64,000 bases of DNA, taken from NCBI GenBank assembly GCA_963751665.1, contig CAVVVF010000001.1:985991-1049990 (forward strand), read 5' to 3'. Below, in pieces: positions 35,410-45,056 of this stretch; positions within the stretch are counted from its first letter, which is position 1, and the number at the start of each line of letters is the position of its first letter. This DNA is from AC-69 sp963751665. GTDB taxonomy: Bacteria > Actinomycetota > UBA4738 > HRBIN12. The notes beneath the pieces are model-generated. The model was given only the letters and a program-made list of their open reading frames with translations, was not told the origin of the DNA and made no database searches. The translations under genes and the position numbers were made by a program.

Positions 35410-35770
35410 CGGACGATCCGGTCCGGCTAGGGCCGAGCCGTGCCGCGGGCGTCGCGGCGTACCGGCGCACGTGATCGCACAGGACCGCCCACGGGGATGG
35501 CCTCCAGCCGCTCCGGTGGGATCGGCGCGCCGCACCGGTCGCACATGCCATAGCTCCCATCGGCCAGCTTCGCCAGGGCCCGCCGACGTCGCGCAGCATT
35601 GCGGCCAGCGCCCGGGCTGCGGAGGTCGGTGTTGATCCGCTCGACGGCCTCGGTCGGTCCCTCGCCGATGCGCTTGCCGAAGGAGACCGTCGCCGTCGGG
35701 ATCGCGAGGCACGTCGGTCGAGGCCGCGAGCTCGCGCTCGAGCTCGTCGCCGGCCGGTCCTCCAAGGCAC
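35402..35770 (-). CDS. TraR/DksA-type C4 zinc-finger protein (frameshifted)
   Basis: Reassembled from three frames: DELERELAASTDVPRD, then SFGKRIGEGPTEAVERIN, then ARALAAMLRDV, then ALAKLADGSYGMCDRCGAPI and PPERLEAIP, then WAVLCDH. This is the coiled-coil plus four-Cys finger of TraR/DksA/RbpA-like RNA-polymerase-binding proteins. At least four one-base shifts occur in about 370 bp. GTG 35770 gives a sensible start if one T is removed from the TT just after it. It lies downstream of cphA, convergent with the Mur ligase. Confidence 0.65.
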   Translation of the reverse strand: MPWRTGRRRARARARGLDRRASRSRRRRSPSASASARDRPRPSSGSTPTSAARALAAMLRDVGGPWRSWPMGAMACATGAARRSHRSGWRPSPWAVLCDHVRRYAATPAARLGPSRTGSSAT

Positions 35771-35819
35771 GCGTTCGATCTCAGATCGTCAATGGGTGCG
35801 CTGCGTTGGCCGAACGCGA

Positions 35820-38672
35820 CTACAGCCCGGTCTCCGGGCGACTGCCGGATGAAGTCGGGGTCGCCGCCCACGGCGAGGAACTGGCCGTCGCCCTCCGGCG
35901 CCTGGAGCACCTTCGGCGCGGCCAGCGACCGGCGGGCCTCGACCTCCTTGAAGACCTCGGTCGCGTAGTCGACGCAGAGCACGACCAGGTCGCCGGGCCG
36001 GCTTCGGTCCAGCGCTCGCCGGGTGGCCTCCAGCTCGTCGGGCACGACCTCGACGTTTCCGGCCCGGGCCCCGGCGCGCCGGGCTTCCCGCACGCCCTCC
36101 AGGACGAGGGCAGCGGTCGCGCCGCGCTCGCGTCCTCGCGTGTGGCGGTCCTCGCGGATGATGATGTCGTCGAAGTACCTGGCGGCAACCGGCCCATCTC
36201 CCGCATGTCCTCGTCGCGCCGGTCCCCCGCCGTGGCCACCACCGCCAGCGCGGAGGTTGGCCGTCCACGACCGCGCGGCCGCCCCTCGTCGGCGGTCATA
36301 CGCTCCACGAACTCCCCGAGACTCTTCAAGCCGTGCGGGTTGTGCGCGTAGTCGATGATGCACCTTCACGCCGTCCAGATCGATCAGGTTCAGCCGTCCC
36401 GGGGCCTGGTAGAAGCTCGTGGTGAACGACCGCAGCCCCTGGCGGATGTCGTGGAGGTGCGCCCCAGCGGCGTGGGCCGCGGCCGCGGCGGCCATGGCGT
36501 TCTGGACGTTCATCCGGGCCCGGCCCTCGAACGTCGCCGGCAGCGTGTGGACCCACGCCACCGGCATGGTCCGGCGGCCCTCCTTGATCACGATCATCTC
36601 GCCGAGCGGCCCCTTCTCCAGGACCACCGCCTTGCGTCCCCGGCGGACCCACCGGTCCACGAGCTCGTGGTGCTCCTCCATGGAGAACAGGATCACCGAG
36701 CCCGAACAGGCCTTGCGCATCTCGAGCACCAGCGGGTCGTCGGCGTTCAGGACGGCCCAGCCCGTCTTCGGGGACGGCCTCCACGACCACCTGCTTCACC
36801 TGCGCGAGCTTCTCGACGGAGTCGATGCCGCGAAGGCCCAGGTGGTCGCCGGTGACGTTCAGGACCACCGCCACGTCGTTCTGTCCGTAGCCCAGGCCCT
36901 CGCGGAGGATGCCGCCCCGGGCCACCTCGAAGACCGCGAAGTCCACCCGTGGGTTCTGCAGCACCATCTGCGCGGACTTCGGCCCGCTCGCGTCCACCCG
37001 CTTCACCAGTCGCTCGTCGATGTAGATGCCGTCGGTGGAGGTCATCCCGACCTTCCGCCCCATGCCCCGGAAGATGTGGGAGATCATCCGCACCGTGGTG
37101 GTCTTCCCGTTCGTCCCGGTGACGGCCACGATGGGGATCCGAGACGGCGTCCCCGCCGGGAAGAGCAGGTCGATCACGTGCTTGGCCACGTACTGGGACT
37201 CGCCCTCGGTGGGATGCGTGTGCATCCGGAAGCCCGGCGCGGCATTCACCTCGACGATCGCGCCGCCCGTCTCCCGGACGGGCTGGGAGATGTCCGGTGC
37301 CAGGAAGTCGATGCCGGCGACGTCCAGGCCGACCACCCGTGCGGCCTCCTCGGCGATCTCCACGTTGTCCTCGTGGGCCTCCCACGTCCGGTCGATGGAG
37401 ATGCCGCCGGTCGACATGTTGCCGGTGTCGGCCAGCTTGACGAAGGCCTCCGCCGGCGGGACGTCGTCCAGGCCGTAGCCCTGCTTCCTCAGGAGCTCGA
37501 GGGCCGGGTCGTCGAGCTTGATCTTCGTCAGGACCTTCTCGTGGCCGATCCCGCGGCGCGGGTCCGCGTTCGTCTCCTCCACGAGCTCGCGCAACGGTGT
37601 GCGTTCCGTCGCCGACGACGTGGGCCGGGACCCGCTCGGCCACGGCGACCATGTGCCCCCCGACCACCAGGACCCGGTAGTCGTTGCCGGTGACGTAGCT
37701 CTCCACGACGACCTCGCCCCGTCGGGCCTCCTTCAGGGCCCGCGTGAAGCCGCCGCGCACGTCCCCCTCGGTGCGGAGGTCGAGCGACACCCCTCGCCCG
37801 TGGTTGCCGTCGACCGGCTTCGTGACGACGGGGAACCCGAGGCGCCCGGCGGCGGCCACCGCCCCATCCTCGGTCCGCACGACCTCGCCTCGGGGGACCG
37901 GGAGGCCGGCCGACGAGAGCAGCCGCCTGGTCATGTCCTTGTCCCCCGCGATGTCCACGGCAAGCGAGGAGGTCTTCGAGGTCATCGTGGCCCGGATCCG
38001 CTGCTGGTACTTTCCCCAGCCCAGCTGGACCAGCGAGGCCTCGTTCAGCCGGATCCAGGGGATGTCCCGGGTGGCGGCCTCGTCGATCAGGGCCTGCGTC
38101 GACGGGCCGAACGCTCGACGTTCGGCCAGCAGGATGAGCCATTCGAGCTCCGCCAGGAAGTTGAAGTCCTGATCGGGCTCCACCAGGTGGTTGAGGAGGC
38201 GGACGGCGATGCGACCCGCCTCTACCCCGACCCGTTCCTCCCAGTAGCCGTAGATGACGTTGTACTGGCCGGGCTCATCGGCGCTTCGGGTCTTGCCTCG
38301 GAAGACGTGCGCCCCGGACTCCCGCTGGAGCTCCAGGGCGACATGCTCGGCGACGTGGCCGAGCCACGTACCCTCCTCCAGGCGCTCCCGGAACCCGCCC
38401 CTGCGCCCGAGCGAGCAGGAGTGCTCGCCCACGCCGGGCAGCATCTCCAGCAACCCCTCGGTGAACCCCGGCAGCGTGTTCGACGGCCAGGCCTCGAGCG
38501 ATCCGAGGTCGACCAGCAGACGGACGCACGGCTCGTACGACCAGTAGTTGGGACCTCGGAAGACCTGGGTCTCGACGATCTTCAGGTCGGCCTTGGCCGC
38601 TGGCTTCTTGGCGGCCGGTTCGCGCCTCGCGCGCTCCCGGTCCGCACGAGGGCGCGGCCGGGCGGCGCTCAC
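35820..38672 (-). CDS. cphA: Cyanophycin synthetase (frameshifted)
   Basis: Makes the Asp-Arg storage polymer cyanophycin. The N-terminal domain has VFRGPNYWSYEPCVRLLVDLG. The ATP-grasp domain has SSLAVDIAGDKDMTRRLL, FPVVTKPVDGNHGRGVSLDL and VNAAPGFRMHTHPTEG. The Mur-ligase domain has P-loop VAVTGTNGKTTTVRMISHIF, VFEVARGGILREGLGYG and NVTGDHLGLRGI. The frame changes near 37,590, 36,760, 36,370 and again toward 35,820, each with conserved protein on both sides. Length matches the family (about 900 residues). Its start overlaps the cphB stop by 4 bp. Confidence 0.9.
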
Positions 38673-39541
38673 TCGGACGCCTCCCGTTCCTCTCCCCGAA
38701 CGGCTCCCGGGAGCAGTGTGCGGGCGCGCAGGTCGAACCAGTAGCCGGCGGGCAGCGAGTGCAGGACCACCCCCGACACCATGAGCGGACGATGGCCCTT
38801 CCCCTGATACGCGTCGGTGCGGGCCCGCGAGCCGTCCACGATGGTCACGGCGCCCCGGCCCACCACCTCGATCACCTTGTCCGCATACACGATGGCCGCG
38901 GTGTCCTCGTCCAGACCCAGCCCGAGCAGCGACGGTGAGTGCGCGATCACCGAGAGGAGCCGGCCGATCCGGCCCCGCTGCTCGAAGTGCTGGTCGATGA
39001 CGATGCGGTCAAGGAGCCCGAGGCCCGCGGAGAGCTGGGCCATACGGTTCTTGGGCGTGGGCCCCGGCGTCCCGAAGGCCATCATGTGCGAGGCCAGCGC
39101 GCTGGCGCCCGCCGAGGTCCCGGCGATCACCGCGCCACGGTCGTGCGCCAGGAACAGCGCCGAGGCCAGGCGGGTCCCGCCCACCGCCGAGGACAGGCGG
39201 AGCTGGTTCCCGCCGGTCAGGAACACCCCGGTCGCGTCGGCGAGCGGCGCGGCGACCTCGGGATCGTCGGCCTGGTCCCGATCCTCCGGGCGGATGCCGG
39301 TCACCTTGGCCACCCCGAGTCCCTCGAACAGCTCCCGGTAGATCTGGGTGGCCATGTCCCCCAGCGTGGAGGCGGTCGAGATCACGACGATCGAGGCGTC
39401 GGCGCCGCCGGCGAACCGGACGAACCGGGACAGGATGGCCTTGTCCCGGCGCTTGTCCTCGGCCCCCCCGATCAGCATCACGGGGCCGGCCCCGCCGGTG
39501 ATGAGGTGCGGGCTGGAGCCTTTGGCACCCGTGGCAGTCAT
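38669..39541 (-). CDS. cphB: Cyanophycinase
   Basis: A 290-residue serine peptidase of the S51 family that cuts cyanophycin to beta-Asp-Arg dipeptides. The nucleophile lies in IAGTSAGASALA; VFLTGGNQLRLSS and IDQHFEQRGRIGRLL are diagnostic. A -10 TACACT on the minus strand (39549-39554) is 7 nt before ATG 39541, so the operon promoter is probably leaderless. It leads the cphB-cphA operon. Confidence 0.95.
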   Translation of the reverse strand: MTATGAKGSSPHLITGGAGPVMLIGGAEDKRRDKAILSRFVRFAGGADASIVVISTASTLGDMATQIYRELFEGLGVAKVTGIRPEDRDQADDPEVAAPLADATGVFLTGGNQLRLSSAVGGTRLASALFLAHDRGAVIAGTSAGASALASHMMAFGTPGPTPKNRMAQLSAGLGLLDRIVIDQHFEQRGRIGRLLSVIAHSPSLLGLGLDEDTAAIVYADKVIEVVGRGAVTIVDGSRARTDAYQGKGHRPLMVSGVVLHSLPAGYWFDLRARTLLPGAVRGEEREASE

Positions 39542-39572
39542 GCGAGAAAGTGTAGCCCCGGCGATGGCCCGT

Positions 39573-39854
39573 TCAGTGCGGCCGCACGCTTCGCTCGAAG
39601 GAATCCGGCGGGCGAAGGATCAGTTGGTCGTGGGGCTCGACCACGTCCACCGTCCCATCCAGGCCCTCCTGGACCAGGATCTCGAACCCGTCCCCCCGGA
39701 CCAGTCGATCGCCGTCGCCGGGCTCCTCGGCCAGGGAGAACTGGACGCCGTTCCCCGAGCGAGACAGGCGGACGGTGGCCGAGGGATTGAACCGGCGGGC
39801 CGCCTCGTGGGTTCGCTGAAGGATCTCGGTCGCCCAGTCGGTGAACTCGATCAC
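39573..39854 (-). CDS. Small HesB-like-fold protein without cluster cysteines
   Basis: 93 residues: FTDWATEILQRTHEAARRFNP, then VRLSRSGNGVQFSLAEEPGDGD and VDVVEPHDQLILRPP. The beta pattern is like HesB/IscA proteins, but no cysteine is present, so it cannot carry an Fe-S cluster in the usual way. A -10 TAGCAT (minus strand, 39861-39866) lies 6 nt before GTG 39854. Function unknown; the HesB relation is tentative. Confidence 0.6.
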   Translation of the reverse strand: MIEFTDWATEILQRTHEAARRFNPSATVRLSRSGNGVQFSLAEEPGDGDRLVRGDGFEILVQEGLDGTVDVVEPHDQLILRPPDSFERSVRPH

Positions 39855-39879
39855 GGACCGATGCTAGCGAAGGTCCGGC

Positions 39880-39999
39880 TCAGGCCGGCGGGTGGCGCTC
39901 CCAGTCCTGCCCGTCGCGGGAATCGTGGCCGAACTGGGCCGCCGCGTACCACACCAAGGCGACGAAGCAGAACGTGGCCGCGTATCCAAGCCAGGCCAT
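39880..39999 (-). CDS. Very small single-helix membrane protein
   Basis: 39 residues, one helix (WLGYAATFCFVALVWYAAAQF) and a polar tail ending DWERHPPA. GAGGTGAG precedes ATG 39999 with a 5-nt spacer; GTG 40008 is an alternative. It lies 5 bp after another tiny gene, so the two look like an operon. I do not recognise the family. Confidence 0.5.
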   Translation of the reverse strand: MAWLGYAATFCFVALVWYAAAQFGHDSRDGQDWERHPPA

Positions 40000-40004
40000 C
40001 TCGC

Positions 40005-40205
40005 TCACCTCACCCGGGCCCGGTCGAATCGCGCGGGCTCGCCGAGCAACCGAAGGCCGAGCAAGACGAAGCGGGCGCCGAGCGCGGACCTCCAGCCGCC
40101 GCTTCGCCCCGCCCCTCGCCGCCCGTGGCGAGGCCGGGCCCCGCCCTCCCGACGGAGCTCCTCCACCCTTGCCCTGGCCATCTCGGGTCCCAGTAGCGGG
40201 TACAT
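40005..40205 (-). CDS. Small basic protein
   Basis: 66 residues starting MYPLLGPEMARARVEELRRE, rich in Arg and Gly, and ending in a short hydrophobic patch (ALGARFVLLGLRLLGEPARF). AAGGAGG sits 7-8 nt before ATG 40205, and a good promoter is found about 130 bp upstream. Small Arg-rich proteins of this pattern recur in actinobacteria with no known role. Confidence 0.5.
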   Translation of the reverse strand: MYPLLGPEMARARVEELRREGGARPRHGRRGAGRSGGWRSALGARFVLLGLRLLGEPARFDRARVR

Positions 40206-40336
40206 TCGCCCACCTCCTTGCGTCCGCCGCCGACCGTTCTCTTGAGGAACGACTCCGGTGCCCCGGGGCGTGAGCCCCATCGGGCGATCCGGCCGGCCTT
40301 CCTTCGTAACCGGTATGTGCTCGTTCGTTGGTTTGT

Positions 40337-40365
40337 ACCCTACCCGACAGGGCGTAACTAGTCAA
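40337..40365 (-). promoter_or_regulatory. Housekeeping-type promoter for the small-protein pair
   Basis: On the minus strand, -35 TTGACT (40360-40365), a 17-nt spacer and -10 TAGGGT (40337-40342) match the actinobacterial sigma-70 consensus well. It would give a leader of about 120 nt before ATG 40205. Confidence 0.6.
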
Positions 40366-40394
40366 GGCTTTTATGTCGGTGTATCATCCGGGTC

Positions 40395-40982
40395 ATGGAG
40401 CGACGGCGAGACACCGACAGCAGCCCCCCTACATCGGGCGAGCTGGAGCTCGTTCGGAGCTTCCTCTCCCTGCACGACCACCTGGGGACCGATCCCATGA
40501 GCCTCCCGCCATCCCCTGCGTCGCTGCGCGAGTTCTTCGTGGAGCGCGGGCTGATCGCCCCGGACGAGCCGATTGCGGAGGAGGAGCTGGCCTCGGCGTT
40601 CGCCGTCCACCAGGCCCTGCACCGCAAGGTCGAGGCCCGGACGGGACCCGCGCCGACCGCGGCGGAGCTCTCCGTCATCGAGCAGGCCGCCCGGGAGGCG
40701 CGGCTGGAGCTCCGCTTCGGCTCCGACGGACCGCCAGGGATCCAGCCGACCGCCCCGGGCCTGCCCGGAGCGCTGGGGCGCATCCTGGCGGCGGCCTTCC
40801 TGGCCGAGCTCGAGGGGACGTGGGACCGCCTCAAGGAATGCAGCGACGAGACCTGCACCGGCGTGTTCTACGACCGGTCGAAGAACCACTCGGGCAAGTG
40901 GTGCTCCATGCAGTCCTGCGGCAACCGAAACAAGGTGCGGGCCTGGCGGGCCCGGCAACGTACGGGTGGCCCGGCGGCTTGA
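40395..40982 (+). CDS. CGNR zinc-finger regulator (ABATE domain)
   Basis: A 195-residue protein with an N-terminal helical stress-binding-like region and the C-terminal zinc finger C-x4-C...C-x3-C: CSDETCTGVFYDRSKNHSGKWCSMQSCGNR with the CGNR signature, followed by a basic RAWRARQ tail. Such proteins are putative transcription regulators common in actinobacteria. A -10 TATCAT (40382-40387) is 7 nt before ATG 40395, so the transcript is probably leaderless. The next gene starts inside its 3' end. Confidence 0.88.
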   Translation: MERRRDTDSSPPTSGELELVRSFLSLHDHLGTDPMSLPPSPASLREFFVERGLIAPDEPIAEEELASAFAVHQALHRKVEARTGPAPTAAELSVIEQAAREARLELRFGSDGPPGIQPTAPGLPGALGRILAAAFLAELEGTWDRLKECSDETCTGVFYDRSKNHSGKWCSMQSCGNRNKVRAWRARQRTGGPAA

Positions 40983-41887
40983 GTTCCCCCTCCGGGGGGC
41001 GGGCGGGGAGCCGGTCGACCTGTGGAGGACCCTGAACTCGCACGGGTTCGTGGACCTTCCGCCGATGCGGCTCGATGAACATGAGCGAACGCTCGAGATC
41101 ACCATCCCCCTCGCCGGGGCCCGCCCACGGACCGTCCGCGTCACGGACGGGAACGATGGGCGGGGAACGGTGACGGTCCTCGGACCCACGCTGGGCGAGC
41201 GGACGGCGGCCCGGGCGCTCGCCGGGATCGAGCACGTGCTCCGGCTCGACGCCGACCTGTCGGGCTTCTACGAGCTGGCGCAGGCCGACCCCGACCTCGC
41301 GTGGGTGACGTCGGGCGCCGGACGGATGGTGCGGAGCCCGACGGTGTTCGAGGACGTGGTCAAGACCATCTGCACCACCAACTGCACCTGGTCGGCGACC
41401 AAGCGGATGGTCGGGGCCCTGGTCGAGCACCTCGGGGCGGCCGCCCCGGGCGCCCCGAGTGACGGCCCGTACGGCCGGGCCTTCCCCACCCCCGGGGCCA
41501 TGGCGGAGGCGGGCGAGGGCTTCTACCGGGACGTGGCCAGGGCCGGCTATCGCAGCCCCCACCTGCTCTCGGTGGCCCGGTCCGTCGCGGGGGGCCAGCT
41601 GGACCTTGAGATCCTCGGGGCGAGCCTCGCCCGAGGATCTCCCCGACGCCGACCTCGAGGGCCGGCTGCTGGGCCTTCCGGGGGTCGGGCCGTACGCGGC
41701 GGCGCACGTCATGCTGACGCTCGGCCGCTACTCCAAGCTGATCCTCGATTCGTGGACCCGGCCGGCCTACGCGCGGCACGTCGGCAGGAAGGCAGTGAGC
41801 GACGCGGCCATGGCTCGAAGGTTCAAGCGGTACGGGCCCTACGCCGGGCTCGCTTTCTGGTTGATCCTGACCCGGGATTGGGTCTGA
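40966..41887 (+). CDS. HhH-GPD DNA glycosylase (one frameshift)
   Basis: Base-excision enzyme of the AlkA/endonuclease III superfamily. An N-terminal beta region (VDLWRTLNSHGFVDLPPMRL) precedes FEDVVKTICTTNCTWSATKRM, the helix-hairpin-helix LPGVGPYAAAHVML and the catalytic Asp in LILDSWTRPAYARH. The frame changes once near 41,625; the downstream part ends at TGA 41,887. GTG 40966 overlaps the CGNR gene by 17 bp. No 4Fe-4S cysteines follow the HhH, so the AlkA/3-methyladenine-type branch is more likely. Confidence 0.8.
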
Positions 41888-41995
41888 GAAGGGGCGAGGC
41901 TTGCCCCGCAAGCGGTCCGGGCGCATACTGCCACGGGTCGCTCCACGGCCCACCATCCCTGTCGGACCCGAGAAGGAAGCGATGAGCGTGCCGTT

Positions 41996-43229
41996 ATGGC
42001 GTTCCCACGTCGCGCCCGGAGCCTGTGGGCCCAGTGGCGAGCTGAGCAGCGAACGCTCCGCCAGGGCTTCGTCGCGTTGCTCATCTCCTCGGGAGGAGAC
42101 CTCCTCGCCGGGCTAGCGCTCGGCTTCATGACCGACTCGCTCACCAGGCTTCCCGGCCTTTTCCTGCTCATCCCGGCGGCGATCGGCATGCGCGGCAACA
42201 TCTTCGGGGCGCTCGGCTCTCGCCTGGGAACCGGCCTCCACACCGGTCAGTTCGAGCCCAGCCGGGAACCGGAGAGCTTCCTGGGGCAGAACGTCCTGGC
42301 GTCGGTGTACCTCACGCTGGCCACGTCCCTGTTCCTGGCCGCGGCGGCGCGGGTCGTCTCCGTGGCCCTGGGGTTCACCTCGATCTCGGTGTGGGACTAC
42401 GCGGTCATCTCGATCCTGGGCGGCGTGCTGGGGTCCATCGTCGTCGGCACCGCGTCGATCTTTATCGCGGTGTGGTCGCAGCGACGGGGCTGGGACCTGG
42501 ACTCGGTGTCCGCACCCCTCGTCACCGCGATCGGTGACATCGCCACGCTCCCCGCGCTGTGGGCGGCCTCGTACCTCGCCGGCATCCCCTACCTCACACT
42601 GATCCTCGGCACCGCCGTGGCGGCGGTGTGCCTGGTGGCCACCATCAGAGGCCTGCTCTCCCACCTGCCCATCGTCCGCCGGGTGGTCCGGGAGTCGATG
42701 CCGGTGCTGTTCGCCGCGGGCGTGATCGACATCTTCGCCGGGACCGTGGTCGAGGCCCGGATCAGCCGGTTCATCGCGTTCCCCGCGCTCTTCGTGCTGA
42801 TCCCGCCGTTCCTGGAGGACACGAACGCCCTCGACCGGGATCCTGTCCTCGCGGCTCGCGTCCAAGTTGCACCTCGGCCTCATCGAGACCAGGCCGTTCC
42901 CCCAGGCTCTGGCGTGGGTGGACATCTCGATCCAATTCATCTTCGCCGTGTCGGTGTTCTTCATGGTGGGGGTGGCCACGGAGGTGGTGAGCCTGCTGAC
43001 GAACCTTGCCAGCCCGGGCTTCGGGACGATCCTCGCCATCAGCATGACGGCCGGACTCGCCGCCACGATCATCTCTTCGGCCATCGCCTACTACACGGCG
43101 GTCGCCTCGTACCGCTTCGGGCTGGACCCCGACAACCACGGCATCCCCATCGGCTCGAGCGTCATGGACCTCGCGGGCACGCTCTGCCTGGTGGGGGCTA
43201 TCCTCTTGTTCGTGAGCCCGAATGGCTGA
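41996..43229 (+). CDS. MgtE/SLC41-like divalent cation transporter (frameshifted)
   Basis: A membrane protein with two MgtE-type transmembrane domains of about five helices each and no N-terminal CBS/MgtE-N domain. Repeats are LISSGGDLLAGLALGFM...LLIPAAIGMRGNIFGALGSRLG in the first half and AGVIDIFAGTVVEA...FVLIPPFLEDTNAL in the second. The frame shifts near 42,840, where an expected gain-of-frame glycine-rich segment follows FLEDTNALD; a second early shift near 42,010 is possible, because ATG 41982 has the better ribosome site but is out of frame. The next gene overlaps its end by 8 bp. Confidence 0.82.
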
Positions 43230-44421
43230 CGACGGACCGAGGAACGTGAAGGAGCTGCTCGTCGAGGCCAAGGATGCCTCCGAGCTCCTGATCGACATCG
43301 CGTACGCGGCCGTCTTCTTCAACGACGAGGACCTGGCCGACGAGGTCGAGAACCTCGAGGCGCGGATGGATGGCTACCTCCGTCGCCTGCGAACGCTCGC
43401 CATCCTGGCCGCCCGGAGCCCCGAGGACGCCGAGGCCATCGAGAGCGTGCTGTGGATCGCGAACGCCATCGACAAGATCGGCGACGCGGCCTCCGACATC
43501 GCGCGGGTCGTGGCGGCGAAGCTCGGCATCCCCGACGCGCTCCGGGCCGACCTTCGCCACGCCGACGAGGTGTGCGGCCGGGTCAAGGTCCGGGAGGGGT
43601 CGCAGGCGGTGGGCGCGACGCTCCGGGACCTGTCCCTCCCCACGGAGACGGGCATGTGGGTCCTGGCCATCCGCCGGGGCGACGACTGGGAGTTCGACCC
43701 CGGGCCCGACAGCGTGGTCTCCGAGGGCGACGTGCTGCTGTACCAGGGACCGGAGGAGGGCGTGAACCTGATCCGGGCGGTGGCAGGGGCGCCGCGGCTT
43801 CCCCCGGCCCCGGAGACGGACGCGCCGCCGCTCTCGGAGCTGGACCGGGCGGTGGACATCCTTGTGGAGATGAAGAACTCCTCGGAGGCGGCCGTGGGCC
43901 TCGCGTACTCCTCGCTCCTGTTCAACGACCGGGCCCTGGCCGCCGAGGTGGCCACCCTGGAGGCCCGAAGCGACGTGCTGCACGACGAGCTCGAGTCCTG
44001 GGTGCTCCGGGCCAGCCCGGAGGCCCGCAACCCCGACGACCTGCGCGGCTTGCTGCGCCTGGGGTCGGCCAGCGAGGCCGTCTCGGACGCCGCCCGGGAG
44101 ATGACCTGGTACGTCGAGCACGGGGAGGAGCTCCACCCGGTGATCGGCATGGCCCTGGAGGAGACCGAGGAGATCGGGACGGAGACCGTCGTGGAGGCGG
44201 GGTCGCAGGCGGACGGGAAGTCGCTCCGCGATCTTCGGCTCCAGACGGAGACCGGGATGTTCGTTCTGGCGGTGCAGCGAGGGCGGCGATGGATCTACCG
44301 GCCCCGGGCCGGGTTGGTCTTCCAGGCGGGCGATCGCATCATCGCCGTCGGCCCGGAGGAAGGGGCGGAAGAGCTCGAGGCGCTGTGCCGCTCGCCCCAG
44401 CCCGCCGAAGAGACGGGCTGA
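43222..44421 (+). CDS. Tandem PhoU-RCK_C (TrkA-C) protein
   Basis: 399 residues made of two copies of the same unit: a PhoU-like helical segment (LLVEAKDASELLIDIAYAAV; again ILVEMKNSSEAAVGLAYSSL) followed by a TrkA-C/RCK_C domain (LRDLSLPTETGMWVLAIRR; again LRDLRLQTETGMFVLAVQR). RCK_C domains bind regulatory ligands in ion transporters. Its ATG overlaps the transporter gene by 8 bp, so it is very likely the cytoplasmic regulatory partner of that MgtE-like protein. Confidence 0.85.
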   Translation: MADDGPRNVKELLVEAKDASELLIDIAYAAVFFNDEDLADEVENLEARMDGYLRRLRTLAILAARSPEDAEAIESVLWIANAIDKIGDAASDIARVVAAKLGIPDALRADLRHADEVCGRVKVREGSQAVGATLRDLSLPTETGMWVLAIRRGDDWEFDPGPDSVVSEGDVLLYQGPEEGVNLIRAVAGAPRLPPAPETDAPPLSELDRAVDILVEMKNSSEAAVGLAYSSLLFNDRALAAEVATLEARSDVLHDELESWVLRASPEARNPDDLRGLLRLGSASEAVSDAAREMTWYVEHGEELHPVIGMALEETEEIGTETVVEAGSQADGKSLRDLRLQTETGMFVLAVQRGRRWIYRPRAGLVFQAGDRIIAVGPEEGAEELEALCRSPQPAEETG

Positions 44422-44474
44422 GCGCCACCCCTCGCATCCTTGCGAGGGCCCCTGCCCTCCCATAGCCTGCGGGG

Positions 44475-45047
44475 GTGGACGCCTTCGTCTACCTCCGGGT
44501 GGCTCCCGGGAAGATCGAGGACGTCGTCATCGCCCTGCGGGGCCTGCACGGGATCCGGCACACGGTGGCCGTGGTGGGGCCGTGGGACGTCATGGTGGCC
44601 GTCGAGGCCGGGGACTTCGAATCGATCGCACTGACCGTGCTCCGCCAGATCCAGGCCACCGAGGGCGTGCAGCACACGTACACGGCGCCGGTCCTTCCCC
44701 TCGACACGCTCGGGATCTACGCGGGCGGTCCGGGGATGCCGCCCATGCCGATGCACCGGCCCGGGCCTGCCTGCTACGTGCACATCCGGGCCGCCGCGGG
44801 CCCCGGTTCGGTCGCGGGTGTCGTCCAGGCGCTGGGGACGATGGACGACGTCGCGGGGGTGGCCGTCGTGGCCGGCGAGCACGACGTCATCGCCGAGATC
44901 CCGCTCTCGTGGGAGGAGGCCGCCCCGGTGATCCTCAACAAGATCCACACGATCCCGGGCGTTTGGGCCACCACGACCCTGGTTGCGGTCCCGGAGTTCG
45001 GCGAGGATGCCGACGAGGACGCCGACCCGTTCAGCACCTGGACCTAG
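44475..45047 (+). CDS. Double RAM (Lrp/AsnC ligand-binding) domain protein
   Basis: 190 residues with two RAM-type domains (AFVYLRVAPGKIEDVVIALR; CYVHIRAAAGPGSVAGVVQAL), each with the VxGxHDV-like GPWDVMVAV or GEHDVIAEI strand. It lacks the helix-turn-helix of Lrp regulators, so it probably senses amino acids without binding DNA. A -10 TAGCCT (44463-44468) lies 6 nt before GTG 44475. An acidic tail closes the protein. Confidence 0.82.
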   Translation: MDAFVYLRVAPGKIEDVVIALRGLHGIRHTVAVVGPWDVMVAVEAGDFESIALTVLRQIQATEGVQHTYTAPVLPLDTLGIYAGGPGMPPMPMHRPGPACYVHIRAAAGPGSVAGVVQALGTMDDVAGVAVVAGEHDVIAEIPLSWEEAAPVILNKIHTIPGVWATTTLVAVPEFGEDADEDADPFSTWT

Positions 45048-45056
45048 CGGCCCGCT

